Source: Naematelia aurantialba (lineage: Eukaryota > Basidiomycota > Tremellomycetes > Tremellales > Naemateliaceae). From it: DNA of 64,000 bases. Below the pieces are notes generated by a model that saw only the letters and a list, made by a program, of their open reading frames with translations, had not been told where the DNA came from and made no database searches. The stretch is taken from the NCBI GenBank assembly GCA_021527695.1, contig JAKFAO010000007.1, forward strand, positions 868,001-932,000. Direction: 5' to 3'. Position 1 is the stretch's first letter. The number at the start of each line of letters is the position of its first letter. Position numbers and translations under genes: made by a program. This document shows, in pieces, positions 62,150-64,000 of this stretch.

Positions 62150-63732
62150 CTAGCTCAACTCGCCCAGGCCCTCCAAAAACCGCTGATAATCGTCATCCGC
62201 ACCTCTAGTGGCCCCCTTGCTCCCCTTCTCACCGCTATCCCGCAGATCACCGATGACGCCCTGCAGCTTCCCCAACAGGCCCCCTCCACTTTCCCTCTCT
62301 GGTAACCTCTCGTCCCCATCCTCGTCCACTTCCCCTCGACCAGGCGCTGCATTCACACTGACGCCACCCGGTACCGGTTTTGCAGCTTTCCGCTTCACGC
62401 CACGAGGCACAAAGGCCGTCGCTTCTTTGCGCAGATCACGGAGGACAGGTGCAGCGGAGATTGTGGCGCTTGCCAGGGCTGCCGGATTAGGTGGAGGCTT
62501 TGTAGGCAGTGAAGAGGCAGAACCTGGATCTGGATTGGTATCTTTGGCATCTGTGGAGGAGCCCGAAGGAGGTCGAACGGGGAGGGCATGTTTCGCCGCG
62601 CGATAGCCCTGGTATGTTTGGGTAGGCGTGTCGGACAGAGGGTCCTGAACGACCGGTGCTGGACCATGAGCAGGTCGAGAGGGCCGAGATGGCGGTGGTC
62701 GGAATCCTGGCTGCTGAGGCGGGGGTCGGAAAGGTAATTGAGGCTGACCAGGGAAAGGCGGGAGACCCACGGGCGGAGGAAAACCGAGAGAAGGTCGAGG
62801 AGGCCAGTGCATAGGCGGAGGATATGCACCCCAGCCGGAAGGTCCAGCAGGTGATGCGGGCGGTAACTTTGGCGGTGGCGGTCCCTCGGGAAGCGGTATG
62901 TCGTCGCTATCATCACTGTCTTCATCCTCGTCTCCCGCAGGCGGTGGACCTTCAGGCATGACAATATCCTCGTCCTCACTGTCTTCCTCGCTCTCGCTTG
63001 ACTCCGGTGCTACACCAGTCAGCACATGTTCGCGTGACACAGTTGATGTTGGGACTGAACACTCACTGCGCTCCCTATATGGCATTCCCGGAGGAGGCAC
63101 GCCCCAAGGGTTGTACACTGGATCAAAATAGACACTCCGGGTGGGATCTCTCAACCGCCCACTCTCATCGTACAAGTGGCTCAGGTCCTGCTTGCCCTCA
63201 CCGTCCCCGCCGTCTCCATCCCTCCTGGGCCGGTCGGTGTGTGCTCCCGTCCGGAACACACGATCTCGCGCCTCAGGATGCGCTTTGACATACGCTTCCT
63301 TGGTTTTGATGATATGTGATAATTCGGTATCGAGGGATTTGAGCCGTTCTGCATCGAGAGCCGAGAGGGGTTTTTGCTTTTCTGCAAAGACGTTGAGCTG
63401 CGACGGAAGAAATAGTAGTGGTAGCTTACGAGCATCTGTCAAACGTTTGATCTCGCTCTCGATATCTACGGGTATGAGTGGTGAATGCTGCTCGAGAGGT
63501 GCGGCTCACCTCTAGTATCCCGCTTGATGGTCTGCGTTTCCCGGACTTGCTTCCTTGCCTCCTTGTTCTGCATACTTCAGCTATGCCACAAATACTGGTT
63601 AAAGCTGACTTTTTTGAGCTCTTTGGCCTTGAGCGCCTTGCCTGTGAGAGATCAGTGGCCTGTACGCGGGGCAACACAGGTGGTACGCGCACGGTATGCG
63701 TCTGCTGGATTTGAGCTCTTCGACTTGGCCAT
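62150..63732 (-). CDS. WBP11-like proline-rich splicing factor
   Basis: Five exons in phase: 63693-63732, 63610-63641, 63510-63567, 63067-63465, 62150-63009; 462 residues. The conser­ved N-terminus is MAKSKSSNPADAYRKALKAK then ELKKNKEARKQVRE, as in WBP11/Wbp11-Npw38BP proteins. A coiled stretch (LSALDAERLKSLDTELSHII) and an acidic region with two MPEGPPP/LPEGPPP motifs follow. The middle is very Pro-rich, suited to WW-domain binding (for example PQBP1-like partners). The C-terminus has the family motif TAFVPRGVKRK and ends in a short acidic helix (DDDYQRFLEGLGEL). WBP11 works in the nucleus in pre-mRNA splicing. A 36-nt stretch near 63390-63425 could be read through or spliced; the frame stays open either way. 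Confidence 0.88.
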
Positions 63733-64000
63733 GGTGCGCGACCACGATGTATGTTCCCACTCTGCTTATGCTTTCACTGCCGTATCCCTCCAGACAGGTC
63801 GTTCTGAAGCCGTCGAGTTTTGAGCTCTGCAAAGCAGAAACAAGGTCCGCAAGACGACTTTGTTGCAAGCCAGGGTTGGCCAGGACCACCTCCACCGTTT
63901 ATTCGCACCCCCACCTATCCTTCGCCGTCATCACCGCAGCGCCTGTCCTCACTGTCTCTACAGCTCGACGACCCGCCTTGCCTCCATCCCTGCGTCTTCG
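63733..64000. other. Upstream region of the WBP11-like gene
   Basis: The last 268 bp. CT-rich sequence after 63900 may belong to the 5' UTR of a plus-strand gene beyond the window, but no start codon or motif is visible. Confidence 0.4.

Noticed and set aside
1..64000. Transposable elements, CRISPR arrays, rRNA genes, virus-like genes
   Set aside because: No transposase, integrase, reverse transcriptase, terminal repeat, regularly spaced palindromic repeat array or viral protein was recognised in any frame.

Overview
This 64 kb window is eukaryotic. It looks like the genome of a basidiomycete fungus, most likely a tremellomycete (the Cryptococcus/Trichosporon/Kwoniella side). Most genes are broken by several short GT-AG introns (about 40-120 nt), coding GC is moderate to high, and the inventory is that of a fungal nuclear genome: HSP104, MZT1, EMC4, BDP1, PCF11, GID-complex subunits, Hal3-type PPC decarboxylase, vacuolar carboxypeptidase S. 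I saw no prophage, transposon, CRISPR array, rRNA or tRNA. Exon coordinates were built by hand from GT/AG sites, reading-frame phase and family motifs; where the phase closes exactly I give exons.

Left part (1-25.4 kb), dense. Two intronless genes on the minus strand (1-1472, cut by the window edge, and 2708-3670) encode acidic, disordered proteins with zinc-cluster-like cysteine motifs; a third relative lies at 46744-47970. Then come a secreted Kre9/Knh1-like wall protein (4464-5512, +), a LisH-CTLH-CRA protein (5946-7356, +), the complex I subunit NDUFB8 (7625-8437, -), TFIIIB subunit BDP1 (8848-11817, +), an Hst3/Hst4-like sirtuin (12328-14482, +), PCF11 (15179-17712, +), a CPS1/PM20D1-type metallopeptidase (18087-20337, -), EMC4 (20570-21997, +), a UBP-type deubiquitinase (22112-24633, -) and MZT1 (24819-25443, +).

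Middle part (25.4-35 kb), gene-poor. The only gene I can support is a PHO80/PCL-type cyclin (28614-29793, -). It is flanked by about 3.2 kb and 5.2 kb without recognisable coding sequence. These flanks hold minisatellites, G-tracts, homopolymer runs and an inverted repeat.

Right part (35-64 kb), dense again: an AKTIP-like E2 variant (35014-36523, +), the GID E3 subunit FYV10/GID9 (36902-39691, +), a UCH deubiquitinase (39756-41123, -), Hal3/Cab3 PPC decarboxylase (41409-42737, -) diverging from HSP104 (43104-45855, +) across a promoter rich in heat-shock elements, the third zinc-cluster-like gene, a TOR-like PIKK kinase with a degenerate FRB region (48136-about 53747, -), a membrane-anchored aminopropyltransferase-like protein (54076-56771, +), a PHAF1/UPF0183 protein (56903-58477, -), a dysferlin-domain protein (58781-60217, +), ITPase/HAM1 (60553-61920, -) and a WBP11-like splicing factor (62150-63732, -).

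Most genes are housekeeping and unrelated in pathway. Five act in ubiquitin biology (two GID/CTLH proteins, an E2 variant, a UBP and a UCH). Most worth a second look are the zinc-cluster-like family, the TOR-like kinase that appears to have lost its rapamycin-binding surface, and the HSP104 promoter and C-terminus.
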